Shown: positions 7,464-17,183, numbered from the stretch's first letter. The stretch is 64,000 nucleotides of DNA from Desulfitobacterium hafniense DCB-2 (GCF_000021925.1 NC_011830.1:1326501-1390500); one strand, 5' to 3'. The notes: a model not told the origin generated them from the letters alone. Translations and numbers: made by a program.

Positions 7464-9060
7464 AAGACTCCCCTCTTTTCTGTTTTTTTAATATGGGATA
7501 GGGAATTGTAACCAAGAAAGAAGTGCCGTCAGCATCAGATGAAAAGGCAATAGTTCCTTTCGCCAGAGAGACTTGTGTTTTTATGTTGTAAAGCCCGAAC
7601 CCTGTTCCCTTGGATTTGGTTGTGAAGCCTGGATTAAATAGCATGGGGAAATTTTCTTCAGGAATACCGGCACCGTTATCTTTGACCAGGATTTCAATTT
7701 TGCTTTCGTCCTGCTTCAAGGAAATGAACACGCTGGAATGATCAGGATGTTTTTCCACCGCATCATAAGCATTATCAATAAGGTTGCCAAGCACAACGAT
7801 CATTGAATTTTCATCAAAAGTATCGGGTAGTTCAAACAAGAAGCTTTGCGAATCGATAATGAGCTTGATTTTTCGTTCTTCTGCCTCGCTGGCCTTTCCG
7901 AGCAATAGTTCCCTGACTGAAACAGGTTGGACATGGTTGACGACCGAATTAATGAAGCTTTTTTCCTCGGCCAGGCGGTCAACGTAGCGTTCTGCTTCCT
8001 GGTAATGACCGCGTTGAAGCAGGCCGTAAATGACATGCAGCTTGTTGGAAAATTCATGGGTTTTGGCGCGTAAAGCCTGAACCATATTCCGAACGCCGGT
8101 CAATTCTTCCGCCAATTGTTTGATCTCTGCCCTATTGCGCAGGGTGACAACGATTCCCCATGCCCGATCTCTGATTAATAAAGGAGAAATATTGGCAAGC
8201 ATGATTTCTCCATTAACGAGCAATTGCTTGTTGTATTCAGGCTTTTTGGTCTCAATGACATGGGCCGGACCGGGATTGGGAATAAGGGTCAGGAAGTTTT
8301 CGCCAATCACCTGGGAACCTTTCGGAAATAGGGACAGGGCCGCTTCATTAGCAACGGTTATTTCCAACCGTTCATTGGTAGCGATAATAGCTTCCGTTAC
8401 GGATTGAAACAGACTTTCTCTCTCCGACACCAGAGTGGCGATCTCAATGGGTTCCATACCGAATATTCTTCGCTTGATACTGTGCGCCAGGAAAGAAGAC
8501 AAGGCGATAATGATCATAATCGTCAAAGGGAGAACCGTGATGCTGGAATTGTAAAACTGCGATGTGAACAGTTTAATATCAGGCTCCAGAAAAGCGACGA
8601 CGGCCACTCCTTTTTGTTTTCCGGCATCATTTATAATGGGGGCAAAAGCCCTGATAGCCCGGCCTGAGACGCCTTCGACCTTTGTGGTATAGGTTTCTCC
8701 TTTAAGGGCCCGCCCTTTTTCCTTGCCAATAACCTGCAGCCCGTAATTGGGCGGATAGGGGTCAATCAAGGCCTTGCCAAAAATATCAAGAAAAACAACA
8801 TGGGCGCCGTTTCGTTCTCTTAAATTGTTGGAGACCGATTGCAGAAGTTCCCTGTCCGGTAATATTTGCGAGAAGGTATTGATGACATTGATATTGACAG
8901 ATACATGGGAAGCGATTTCAATCGCTTCCTGTTCAATTCTTTTTTCAACAGCCTCATTCACCGACAATTGAAGCACCCAGAGCGTAAGCAATAAGGGTGT
9001 AAAGCCAATAATAAGAGCATAAAGAAACACTTCTTTTTGCAGAGACAAACGTTTTTCCAT
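7435..9060 (-). CDS. Sensor histidine kinase, CitA/DcuS family
   Basis: A 541-residue membrane kinase. Helix 1 is at about 13-30. An extracytoplasmic PAS-like ligand domain (about 35-175) has the GRAIRAFAPIINDAGKQKGVAVVAFL strand seen in CitA/DcuS. Helix 2 (about 178-195) is followed by a cytoplasmic PAS domain, the phospho-acceptor motif THEFSNKLHVIYGLLQRG, and an ATPase domain with NLIDNAYDAV, DNGAGIPEE and GTGFGLYNI. The ligand is probably a small carboxylate imported by the neighbouring TRAP system. The kinase and regulator point away from the catabolic operon and share the 468-base control region with it. Confidence 0.9.
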   Translation of the reverse strand: MEKRLSLQKEVFLYALIIGFTPLLLTLWVLQLSVNEAVEKRIEQEAIEIASHVSVNINVINTFSQILPDRELLQSVSNNLRERNGAHVVFLDIFGKALIDPYPPNYGLQVIGKEKGRALKGETYTTKVEGVSGRAIRAFAPIINDAGKQKGVAVVAFLEPDIKLFTSQFYNSSITVLPLTIMIIIALSSFLAHSIKRRIFGMEPIEIATLVSERESLFQSVTEAIIATNERLEITVANEAALSLFPKGSQVIGENFLTLIPNPGPAHVIETKKPEYNKQLLVNGEIMLANISPLLIRDRAWGIVVTLRNRAEIKQLAEELTGVRNMVQALRAKTHEFSNKLHVIYGLLQRGHYQEAERYVDRLAEEKSFINSVVNHVQPVSVRELLLGKASEAEERKIKLIIDSQSFLFELPDTFDENSMIVVLGNLIDNAYDAVEKHPDHSSVFISLKQDESKIEILVKDNGAGIPEENFPMLFNPGFTTKSKGTGFGLYNIKTQVSLAKGTIAFSSDADGTSFLVTIPYPILKKQKRGESYEKDQGIDY

Positions 9061-9529
9061 AGATATCCCCCTAAAGCGTTTAAGGATACTTCACCATTAA
9101 CTCCATAATGGAATTAATGGGGTTCCCTGTGATGCTAATCTGAAGATTTTAGTACTATTCGAATTTTCGATATTAATCGACGATTTTCCTCTTTTCGAGG
9201 TATTAGTTTTGAAGCGTAAAGGCGCCAGCTCTCACTCCACAAATGCATAGATGGTTGAATGTTTTGTTCGTTTTTTTGCTAGAAATTGTAACCGATACGG
9301 GCCGAAGAAACAATTGTTTTGTTCTTTTTGTTACTTGTTTAAGTTTTTATATGGGTAAAACGAATTGTAATGCATGAAAGTTCTTGCTAACATGTTAGAA
9401 AATAAACTCAATTAACGATTCTCAGCCATCCTGAGGAGAGGGGGAATCATTTGCACGTTCATAGTCGGGCTATGTCAATAAAATGCGCAAAAAGTATGCG
9501 TAAAAAACTTTTAAGGAGGAGCAGGTCAT
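9061..9529. promoter_or_regulatory. Divergent control region of the island
   Basis: A gene-free A/T-rich region between the sensor operon and dctP. It holds several dyads: CCATTAA...TTAATGG at 9094-9120 with a nested CCATAATGG, TCGATATTAATCGA near 9167-9180, and CCTCTTTTCGAGG near 9189-9201. These are plausible operators for the CitB-type regulator. Near dctP, GGGGGAATCATTTGCA has the GG-N10-GC spacing of a sigma-54 site but matches the consensus poorly. Which element is the promoter cannot be decided. Confidence 0.5.
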
Positions 9530-10687
9530 ATGAAGCGTAGATTTACAGGGGCCTTAGTGATGTTACTTAGCGCGTTGCTTTTATTAAGCGGGTGCGGCGG
9601 CGGCAATGCGCCGGCTCAAACAGGGGAGAGCGGCGGAAAGGCTGCTGTGCCGGAGTTTACCTGGAAGTTCCAGGTGGTGCATAATCCTGAACAAATGGAT
9701 TATAAAATGTTCAAAGAAGTATGCGACCAGGTTTATGAAGCGACGAACGGCAGGATGAAAATAGAACTGTATCCAAGCGGTTCGTTTGCCAGCAGTATGG
9801 AAGCGTTCCAGGCTTGCGGTGAAGGGGTCTTCGAAATGCATTCAAGTTGGCCGTCCTATGTTAAAGGTGTCGAATATGCATTTGTTCCGATTGCTGACGG
9901 CAATATGTCCATGGGACCGCTGGACCGGATGATATTCCTGGAGCAAGGCGGCGGCAAGCAGTTAATGCAGGAGGCCTTCGATAAGCTTAACTTACAATTT
10001 ATTTCTTACAGGATATGGCCGCCCGATACCTTAGCCTCGCGCTATGATTTCAAAAGCATTGCCGAAATGAAGGGCAAGAAATTCCGGACTTCGGCTCCCG
10101 ATATTGCGGTCGCCCAGGGTATTTCGGCTATTACCCTGCCGATCGAAGAAATCTTTACCGCGATGGCTTCAGGGGCCGTGGATATGCTGGAGAACTGTTA
10201 TCTGTCTTATAACCATGATTTAGGGATTACAGATATTGCGCCCTATGGCATTTATCCGGATTTTTGGAACTGCTCTTTTGTTGAGACGGTTGTTGTCAAT
10301 AAAAATGCCTGGAACAAGCTGCCGGAAGATATAAAGATCATTGTCAAATCCGTATTTGACGCCAAGATGATCGATGTCTTTGCTAAAGCTGAAATAACCA
10401 GCGCTCAGGATTTAAAAGAACTCGATGAATCAGGCAAGGTAAACTTCAGACGTTTAGATGCCGAACAATTTAAAGCGATGCGTCAGGATATGATGGAGAT
10501 AGAGGCTGCGGAGACAGAGAAACAAGGCCAGGACAGTCTGACTGCCAAAACATATGAGACGATTTATGAATTCTATAGAAATTACTATCCGTATAAGGAA
10601 TTGACCGCCCATTGGAGTACGGGTCTGACAGCCAGCGAAGCCGCCGGTTTTCAGATTCCCAAATACCATAAGGATGCCAATGAATAA
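9530..10687 (+). CDS. dctP: TRAP transporter substrate-binding lipoprotein, DctP family
   Basis: A 385-residue extracytoplasmic binding protein. The signal peptide ends in a lipobox, LLLSGC, with the lipidated Cys at about residue 22. The body has the DctP pattern: WKFQVVHNP, RMKIELYPSGSFA, MKGKKFRTSAPDIAVAQGISAITLPIEEIFTAMASGAVD, where the Arg would bind a substrate carboxylate or sulfonate. AAGGAGG precedes the ATG. It leads the operon that also encodes both membrane subunits and the catabolic enzymes, so its ligand should be the pathway's starting compound. That ligand is not identifiable from sequence alone. Confidence 0.92.
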   Translation: MKRRFTGALVMLLSALLLLSGCGGGNAPAQTGESGGKAAVPEFTWKFQVVHNPEQMDYKMFKEVCDQVYEATNGRMKIELYPSGSFASSMEAFQACGEGVFEMHSSWPSYVKGVEYAFVPIADGNMSMGPLDRMIFLEQGGGKQLMQEAFDKLNLQFISYRIWPPDTLASRYDFKSIAEMKGKKFRTSAPDIAVAQGISAITLPIEEIFTAMASGAVDMLENCYLSYNHDLGITDIAPYGIYPDFWNCSFVETVVVNKNAWNKLPEDIKIIVKSVFDAKMIDVFAKAEITSAQDLKELDESGKVNFRRLDAEQFKAMRQDMMEIEAAETEKQGQDSLTAKTYETIYEFYRNYYPYKELTAHWSTGLTASEAAGFQIPKYHKDANE

Positions 10688-10838
10688 GCTGCTATCCTAA
10701 CAAAATAGAGTGTGGGATGACTATTCAGCAGAGTAGAAAGTGAACAATCCTCCCGTTGTCATTTCCGAAATGCTGAATAGTTATAACACCCTGAAGAGAA
10801 CGGTTAGAAGGATTCCGCAGAAGGAGGAAGTATCATTT

Positions 10839-11345
10839 GTGATAAGAAAATATGTTGAGACGATGGATAAAATCAGTATATTTGTTGGCAAGGCCTTTAG
10901 CTTTCTGATCATCCCGATTGTCATTCTGCAGGCAGGAGAAGCGCTTTTGCGCTATGTTTTTGACAGCCCTACAATCTGGTCGTGGGAAGTGGCGATGCTT
11001 CTTTACGGCGCTCATTTTATTGTCGGAGCAGCGTGGGTCATGACTTATGAAGGCCATGTGCGCACCGATATGCTGTATGCAAAGTTTTCTGCTAAAACAC
11101 AGCAGCTGCTGGAGTTGATTTTATTTCCTTTGATATTCTTTCCGTTTGTCAGCGTCCTGCTTTGGAAATGCACGGTAAATACGTTGTATTCCATCTCGAT
11201 AAGGGAAACAACCTTTACGCAATGGGCTCCGCCCTTTTACCCGCTGAAAGTCGTCATTACATTTGCTTTTCTGCTGCTGCTCTTTCAGGGTATTGCCAAA
11301 TGGCTGAGGGTATTCGTGCTTTTTACAAAGGGAGAGGAGATTTAG
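10839..11345 (+). CDS. dctQ: TRAP transporter small membrane subunit, DctQ family
   Basis: A 168-residue, four-helix subunit that joins the binding protein to the large permease. Helices lie near FSFLIIPIVILQAGEALL, VAMLLYGAHFIVGAAWVM, LILFPLIFFPFVSVLLW and VVITFAFLLLLFQG. WSWEVAMLLYGAHFIVGAAW is typical of the family. The GTG at 10839 is chosen because AAGGAGG at 10821-10827 lies 11 bases ahead; the longer frame from GTG 10740 has no good site and would add 33 atypical residues. Operon with dctP and dctM. Confidence 0.88.
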   Translation: MIRKYVETMDKISIFVGKAFSFLIIPIVILQAGEALLRYVFDSPTIWSWEVAMLLYGAHFIVGAAWVMTYEGHVRTDMLYAKFSAKTQQLLELILFPLIFFPFVSVLLWKCTVNTLYSISIRETTFTQWAPPFYPLKVVITFAFLLLLFQGIAKWLRVFVLFTKGEEI

Positions 11346-11348
11346 ATC

Positions 11349-12668
11349 ATGAGCACAACAACAATCGTAATCATTATGATGGTCGTATTCATAAGCATAT
11401 TGCTGCTGGGCCATCCTCTCTCCTGGATTTTAGGCGGCTTGGGCGTTATTTTCGGAGTCTTCTTTTGGGGCGATTTAAATGTTTTAAATATCTTTACGCG
11501 AGCGGTTTATAAGGTCGTAACGACAAGCTCCTATGTATGCATACCCTTGTTTATCTTTATGGGCGCACTTTTGGAAAAGTCCGGATCGGCCGATAAGCTG
11601 TTTGATTCGCTTTATATCGTTTTCGGCAGGCTTAAAGGCGGCTTGGCCCTTGCAACCGTTGTGATTTCAGCTTTGATGGGAGCCGCAACCGGCATTATCG
11701 GCGCTTCAATTTCCATTATGGCTATGCTGGCGCTGCCGACGATGCTCAAACACCGGTATGAGGAAAAACTGGCCTGCGGTACGGTTATGGCGGCAGGCAG
11801 CTTGGGCACGCTGATTCCGCCGAGCGTTATTCTGGTCATTTACGGTTCCCTGTCCAACTTGTCGATTGCCAAATTGTTTGCGGGCGGTATGGGCGCAGGT
11901 ATCTGCCTGGCCGCGATTTATAGCATATATGTGGTGGTATTGTCTTATATCAAACCGTCTTACGGTCCGCCGATTTCCAAAGAAGAGAGCCAGAAATATT
12001 CGGCGGGGCAAAAGGCTGCAATGATCCTTGTCTCCGTGGTACCGACTCTCAGCTTGATTTTGCTGGTTTTAGGGTCGATTCTGCTTGGAGCGGCTACGCC
12101 GAACGAGGCTTCCGCTCTGGGGTGCGTCGGCGCGATGATTATCGCGATCATGTATAAAAACTTCAACTGGAAAATGTTTAAAGAATCGTGCTTTTCCACA
12201 ATGAAAACAACATCTATGATTATGTGGATTATTGTTTGTGCCACTATGTTCACCTCTATTTTCATCGGCCTGGGCGGTGATAAAGTGATCGCTGACATGG
12301 TCGTGGGCGTTGGTGAGAACAAATGGGTCATTTTATCCGTTATTCTTGTTCTGCTCGTGGCAATGGGAATGCTGCTGGATTCTTATGGCGTACTGTTAAT
12401 CGGGGTTCCGCTGTTTACGCCAATCGTCTATTCGCTGGGCTTTGATCCGATCTGGTTCGGTATTATATTCACGCTGATGATTCAGGTCTCGGTGCTGTCG
12501 CCGCCGGTGGCTTATGCGGTTTTCTATATGAAAGGGTTTGTTCCGCATATTCCGATAGGCAAATTGTATTGGGCGGTTATACCGTTCATGGCCATGCAGA
12601 TTATCTGTATTATTCTTTGCTGCATTTTCCCCGATATCATTATGTTCCTGCCTAACAGGATGCAATAA
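11349..12668 (+). CDS. dctM: TRAP transporter large permease, DctM family
   Basis: A 439-residue membrane protein with about 12 helices, the sodium- or proton-coupled carrier of the TRAP system. Family motifs include VCIPLFIFMGALLEKSG, MGAATGIIGASISIMAMLALP, GSLGTLIPPSVILVIYG and GMLLDSYGVLLIGVPLF. It starts 3 bases after dctQ ends and is followed 33 bases later by the acetaldehyde dehydrogenase gene, so import and breakdown are cotranscribed. Confidence 0.95.
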   Translation: MSTTTIVIIMMVVFISILLLGHPLSWILGGLGVIFGVFFWGDLNVLNIFTRAVYKVVTTSSYVCIPLFIFMGALLEKSGSADKLFDSLYIVFGRLKGGLALATVVISALMGAATGIIGASISIMAMLALPTMLKHRYEEKLACGTVMAAGSLGTLIPPSVILVIYGSLSNLSIAKLFAGGMGAGICLAAIYSIYVVVLSYIKPSYGPPISKEESQKYSAGQKAAMILVSVVPTLSLILLVLGSILLGAATPNEASALGCVGAMIIAIMYKNFNWKMFKESCFSTMKTTSMIMWIIVCATMFTSIFIGLGGDKVIADMVVGVGENKWVILSVILVLLVAMGMLLDSYGVLLIGVPLFTPIVYSLGFDPIWFGIIFTLMIQVSVLSPPVAYAVFYMKGFVPHIPIGKLYWAVIPFMAMQIICIILCCIFPDIIMFLPNRMQ

Positions 12669-12701
12669 AAATAAGTCAGAAAGAAGGAGTGGTGGATTAT
12701 T

Positions 12702-13595
12702 ATGGGCAAACAGAGATTAAACGCTGCCATTATCGGTCCGGGCAATATCGGTACGGATCTGATGTATAAAATTCTGAGAAGATCCGAGTATTTGGAACTG
12801 AAACTGGTTGCCGGCATTGTTGCCGAATCCGAGGGGCTGCGCCTGGCCAGGGAAGAAGGCGTTGCGACGAGCGCTGCAGGGATCCAGGCTATTCTGGACA
12901 GAAAGGATATTGATATCGTTTTTGATGCGACCACCGCCCACGCCCATGCACAGCATGCACCCTTGCTGAAGGACGCCGGAATTATCGCAGTCGATCTGAC
13001 GCCTGCGGCAGTGGGGCCCTATGTGATGCCCGTGGTTAATCTGGAGGAGCATATCGACGCCATGAACGTTAATTTAATCACTTGCGGCGGGCAGGCCACG
13101 ATCCCCATTGTTTATGCGATCAGCAGGGTGGTCCCTACCGCTTATGCCGAGATTGTGGCGACGATTGCCAGTAAAAGCGCCGGACCCGGGACCCGGCAGA
13201 ATATTGATGAGTTTACGCTGACCACGGCTAAAGGTATTGTGGATATTGGCAATGCTCAAAAAGGCAAGGCGATTATTTTGCTCAATCCGGCCGATCCGCC
13301 GATGATGATGAACAATACGATTTATGCCTTGATCGACCAGGTCGACCCAGCCATCGAGCAAAAGATCACAGAATCGGTGGAAGAAATAATTAAAGAAGTC
13401 CAAGCCTTTGTTCCCGGTTATAAACTGAAAATCCCGCCGATGTTTGACGGCAACAAAGTAACCGTTATGATCGAGGTCGAAGGTTCCGGAGATTATTTGC
13501 CCCAGTACAGCGGCAATTTGGACTTGGAAACCTGTGCGGCATTGGCCGTGGCTGAGAAAATGGCCAAGCACAAATTGGCTGCGGGTGCAAATTAG
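12702..13595 (+). CDS. mhpF: Acetaldehyde dehydrogenase (acetylating), MhpF/DmpF type
   Basis: A 297-residue enzyme that oxidises acetaldehyde with CoA and NAD to acetyl-CoA. The Rossmann motif is AAIIGPGNIGTDLMYKIL near the start. The catalytic Cys lies in NLITCGGQATIPIVYAIS (about residue 128), and the dimer/aldolase contact region follows (NNTIYAL). Length matches the family. AGAAGGAG lies ahead of the ATG. It normally forms a channelled complex with the aldolase encoded next, so the pathway here should release acetaldehyde from a hydroxy-oxo acid. Confidence 0.95.
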   Translation: MGKQRLNAAIIGPGNIGTDLMYKILRRSEYLELKLVAGIVAESEGLRLAREEGVATSAAGIQAILDRKDIDIVFDATTAHAHAQHAPLLKDAGIIAVDLTPAAVGPYVMPVVNLEEHIDAMNVNLITCGGQATIPIVYAISRVVPTAYAEIVATIASKSAGPGTRQNIDEFTLTTAKGIVDIGNAQKGKAIILLNPADPPMMMNNTIYALIDQVDPAIEQKITESVEEIIKEVQAFVPGYKLKIPPMFDGNKVTVMIEVEGSGDYLPQYSGNLDLETCAALAVAEKMAKHKLAAGAN

Positions 13596-13631
13596 CTGCG
13601 AGTACGAATCAGCAAAGAGGAGGGAACAAGC

Positions 13632-14633
13632 GTGAAAAAAGTTAAAATCTTTGATCTAACCCTACGCGATGGCAGCCATGCCAAAAGCCATCAGTTCACA
13701 CCGGAACAAATGGCTGTTCTGGCTGAACAAATAGACAGTACCGGGGTGGCGGCAATTGAATTCGGACATGGCAACGGGCTGGGCGGCTCAGCTCTGCAGT
13801 ACGGGTTTGCGGCGGCTACGGACAGGGAGTATATGGAGGCTGTGGCTCCCGTAGTTAAAAACGCCGATCTATCGATTATTATTCTGCCCGGAGTGGGTAC
13901 CCGGCATGAGCTGCATCTGGCTAAGGAGTTCGGTGCCAAATATGCGCGCATGTGCACCCAGATCACCGAGGTGGATATCGCGGAGCAGCATATCAAGATG
14001 GCCAAACAGTTAGGTATGATTCCTATAGCCGTTCTGCCCTGCGCGGGGATTATCCCGGTTAAGGATACGGTGCGCTATACCCAAATGGCCGAGTCCTATG
14101 GCGCTGAAGTGATTTATCTGCTTGATGGGGGCGGATATCAGCTCCCCGAGCAAACCTACGAGAGGATCGCCGCCATGAAAAAAGCGGTGGATGTTCCCAT
14201 CGGTTTTCACGGGCACAACAATCTGCAGCTGGCTGTGGCTAATTCCAAAGCGGCAGTTGAAGCAGGCGCCGAATATATTGATTGCTGCCTGAAAGGGTTT
14301 GGCGCCGGAGCAGGCAATTGCCCCACAGAAATATTCGCCGCCGTTATGGATCGCATGGAGATCGACTGCGGAATCGATCTGTACAAGACCATGGATATCG
14401 CCGAACAATACTTAAGGCCGCTGATGCCGCGGGCTATGGAAGTGGACAATGACCGGATCATGCTGGGATATGCCGGATGCTACTCCAGCTTCCTGCTGTT
14501 CGCGCAGAGAGCCGGAGCCCGCTACGGTGTGGACCCCAGGGATATCATTAAAGAGATCGGCAGACGTCAGTGCACGGAAGGGCAGGAAGATATCTGCATC
14601 GATGTGGCCTATGCCTTGGCGCAGAAGAAATAA
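13632..14633 (+). CDS. mhpE: 4-hydroxy-2-oxovalerate aldolase, MhpE/DmpG type
   Basis: A 333-residue HMG-CoA-lyase-like class II aldolase. It splits 4-hydroxy-2-oxopentanoate into pyruvate and acetaldehyde. Visible signature: LTLRDGSHAKSH (catalytic Arg and metal-binding Asp), GFHGHNN (metal His pair), CLKGFGAGAGNCPTE, and GYAGCYSSF near the C terminus. Start is GTG 13632 with GAGGAGG ahead. In aromatic meta-cleavage pathways the preceding step is a hydratase (MhpD). None is present here, and a glycyl radical enzyme follows instead, so the source of the hydroxy-oxo acid must differ. Confidence 0.94.
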   Translation: MKKVKIFDLTLRDGSHAKSHQFTPEQMAVLAEQIDSTGVAAIEFGHGNGLGGSALQYGFAAATDREYMEAVAPVVKNADLSIIILPGVGTRHELHLAKEFGAKYARMCTQITEVDIAEQHIKMAKQLGMIPIAVLPCAGIIPVKDTVRYTQMAESYGAEVIYLLDGGGYQLPEQTYERIAAMKKAVDVPIGFHGHNNLQLAVANSKAAVEAGAEYIDCCLKGFGAGAGNCPTEIFAAVMDRMEIDCGIDLYKTMDIAEQYLRPLMPRAMEVDNDRIMLGYAGCYSSFLLFAQRAGARYGVDPRDIIKEIGRRQCTEGQEDICIDVAYALAQKK

Positions 14634-14661
14634 GGAATCCATCTGACAAACTTATATCTGG

Positions 14662-14723
14662 AAACAGGGCTGCCGGCGAAGCCATATTTGATTAAATCAG
14701 GTTGTTTGCGGCAGCCCTGTTTT
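14662..14723 (+). terminator. Terminator or attenuator between mhpE and the glycyl radical enzyme
   Basis: AAACAGGGCTGCCG at 14662-14675 pairs with CGGCAGCCCTGTTT at 14709-14722, a 14-bp stem with a 33-base loop, followed by a short T run. It could reduce read-through into the radical enzyme gene or mark the end of the first transcript. Confidence 0.75.
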
Positions 14724-14769
14724 CATGTCGGACTGTGTGGGTGTGCGTGATGAAAGGAGGTTATTCGCC

Positions 14770-17160
14770 ATGTATAATGTTGTTTTCATGAAGGATAAAG
14801 GAAAAAAACAGGAACAGGTATCTGAGCGGATCAGGGCCTTGCGTGAAGAAATAGTAGCCACTGTACCGGAAATTTTTATGGACAGGGCTTTATTGGTAAC
14901 GGAGAGCTATGAAGAGACCTTTGGCAGCTCCTATATTTACCGCCGGGCGAAAGCTTTGGAAAAAGTTTTGCTGAATATGGATATCTGTATTAACGACAAA
15001 GAACTGATCGTCGGCAGCTATGCCGGAAAACCGCGGGGCTGCCAGGTTTTTCCGGAATACGACATGAAGTTCCTGGTGGATGAAATGGATGAGTTCGCGC
15101 TGCGGCAGGCGGACAAATTTACTATCAGTGAAGACAATAAAGCCATTGCGCGGCAGATATATGAGAAGTGGAAAGGCAATACCATAACGGATCAGGCCTT
15201 GAATTTATTTCCTGAAGAAGCCGCGAAGGCGTCCCAACAGCTTATTTTCCTCCTGACCTGCCTCGGTTCGGGAATCGGCCATATGCTGGTCAATTATGAA
15301 AAGGTTATTCAGAAGGGCCTTGCCGGTTTCATGCTTGAGATAGAGGAATTGGAGAATGGCCTTGATATTTGCGATCCGGAATATAATGATAAAAAAACAT
15401 ATTATCAGTCTTTAACAATCGTATGTCAGGCGGTATGCAAGTTTGCCGGGCGTTTTTCATTACTGGCCCTGGCGCAGGCTGAAAAAACCGCCGATCCCCA
15501 AAGAAAAGAGGAACTGCTGCAGATTGCCGAAAATTGCCGGAGAGTTCCCGCTCAGCCCGCACAAAACTTTTGGCAGGCATTGCAAGCGCTATGGTTTGTT
15601 CAATTGGTCCTGCACCTGGAATCCAACGGTCATAGTGTATCTCCGGGCCGGTTTGATCAATACATGTATCCTTATTATGCGGCGGAAACGGATAAAGACG
15701 CTTGCGAAGAGCTGCTGCACTGCCTCTGGCTGAAATTTTTTGAATTGAATAAAATCAGGAATAAGGTCTCTTCCGTCGTTTTTGGTGGCTATCCTATGTT
15801 TCAGAATATCGTTGTGGGCGGCCAGAACGCAAACGGAGAGAGTGCGGTAAACGAATTATCTCATTTATGCCTGGAGGCGACGGCCAAAGTCCATCTTCCT
15901 CAACCCTCCCTCTCTGTTCGCTGGTTTTATGGGTGCCCTGAAGAGTTTATCCGCCACGCGCTGGAAGTGGTCTCTTACGGCACAGGCATGCCGGCGCTGT
16001 TTAATGACGAAGTCATTATCCCCAACATGCTGCAACTGGGGTACACCATAGAAGAGGCCAGGGATTACGCCATTATCGGCTGCACGGAAATGAATGTGCC
16101 ACATAAAACAGAACCGTTTTTGACCGGAGGTTTTCTGAATATCCTAAAGATATTGGAGCTTACCATTTTCGACGGATTTGATCCGGTCAGCCAAACGCAG
16201 CAGGCTTTTCAGTCCGGCTGTGTGGAGAGTTTTACAACCTTTGAGGAATTTCAGAAAGCTTATTATGAACAATTATCGTACTATTTGAGACAGCATGTGA
16301 CGTGTGATAATATTCTGGATGCACTTCACGGCAAAATTTGTCCCACCCCATTCGAGTCCATGCTGCTGTCTGACTGCCTGGAGAACGGAAAAAGCAATCT
16401 GGAAGGTGGGGCCCGGTACAATACCACTACCTTGCAACTGGTGGGAATGGCCAATGTGGCGGACTCCTTGGCAACGATCAAGAAATTGATTTATGTGGAG
16501 AAAAGCCTGACCTGGAATCAGTTGAAAGCCGCTTTGCAAAATAATTATGAAGATGACGAGCTGCTGCGCCAGCGCATTATCAATCATGTTCCCAAATATG
16601 GCAATGACCATGACTTTGTCGATAGGCTGGGCCGGGATGTGGTGTATCATTGCTGCCGCGAAGCTGCGAAGTACAGGAGCCCGCGCAACGGAACCTACAA
16701 TATAGCCGTGTACACCCTGGCTACGAATGTTCTATGGGCTTCGAAGGTAGGCGCGACTCCGGACGGCAGGAAGATGGGGAGTGTTTTAGCGGACGGCGGT
16801 GTATCCTGCTCGCACGGCATGGATAAGAACGGCCTGACGGCGCTTTTTAATTCCGTCCGCAAAATTGATCCGTATAAGCCGCTGGGCAGCGCGCTTTTGA
16901 ATATCAGATTGAGTCCATCCAGCTTTAATGAGACTGATTTTCAAAAAACGGTGGATGTTGTCAAGAGCTTTTTCATGAATAAAGGACAGCATGTTCAGTT
17001 CAATGTATTTGATGTTAATGCTTTGCGTGATGCTCAAAAAAATCCTGAAAAATATCCATTGCTTATGGTAAGAGTAGCGGGTTTCAGTGTCTTGTTCACG
17101 ACCATCGAGACGATCCTGCAGGAAGATATTATTAACCGTACACTTCATTCGAGTCATTAG
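14770..17160 (+). CDS. Glycyl radical enzyme of unknown specificity (PflD/dehydratase-like)
   Basis: A 796-residue glycyl radical enzyme. The thiyl Cys438 and Glu440 are in IIGCTEMNVPHKT, the GCxE pattern of dehydratase, lyase and decarboxylase members, not the CC of pyruvate formate-lyase. The radical Gly771 is in RVAGFSVLF, 25 residues from the end. The Cys-Gly spacing of 333 is normal. The ATG at 14770 has AAAGGAGG ahead; the longer frame adds 15 atypical residues. The activase gene follows. The RVAGF variant and unusual residues after the Cys (TEMNVPHK) make it hard to place with known subfamilies. Context predicts a product that enters the MhpE/MhpF route. It would be oxygen-sensitive and cytoplasmic. 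Confidence 0.9.
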   Translation: MYNVVFMKDKGKKQEQVSERIRALREEIVATVPEIFMDRALLVTESYEETFGSSYIYRRAKALEKVLLNMDICINDKELIVGSYAGKPRGCQVFPEYDMKFLVDEMDEFALRQADKFTISEDNKAIARQIYEKWKGNTITDQALNLFPEEAAKASQQLIFLLTCLGSGIGHMLVNYEKVIQKGLAGFMLEIEELENGLDICDPEYNDKKTYYQSLTIVCQAVCKFAGRFSLLALAQAEKTADPQRKEELLQIAENCRRVPAQPAQNFWQALQALWFVQLVLHLESNGHSVSPGRFDQYMYPYYAAETDKDACEELLHCLWLKFFELNKIRNKVSSVVFGGYPMFQNIVVGGQNANGESAVNELSHLCLEATAKVHLPQPSLSVRWFYGCPEEFIRHALEVVSYGTGMPALFNDEVIIPNMLQLGYTIEEARDYAIIGCTEMNVPHKTEPFLTGGFLNILKILELTIFDGFDPVSQTQQAFQSGCVESFTTFEEFQKAYYEQLSYYLRQHVTCDNILDALHGKICPTPFESMLLSDCLENGKSNLEGGARYNTTTLQLVGMANVADSLATIKKLIYVEKSLTWNQLKAALQNNYEDDELLRQRIINHVPKYGNDHDFVDRLGRDVVYHCCREAAKYRSPRNGTYNIAVYTLATNVLWASKVGATPDGRKMGSVLADGGVSCSHGMDKNGLTALFNSVRKIDPYKPLGSALLNIRLSPSSFNETDFQKTVDVVKSFFMNKGQHVQFNVFDVNALRDAQKNPEKYPLLMVRVAGFSVLFTTIETILQEDIINRTLHSSH

Positions 17161-17183
17161 AAGGAATTGAGGAAAGATGGAAG

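Noticed and set aside
9442..9459. Sigma-54 promoter before dctP
   Set aside because: The GG-N10-GC spacing is met by chance in a G run, the -24 box does not match TGGCAC, and no sigma-54 activator is encoded nearby.
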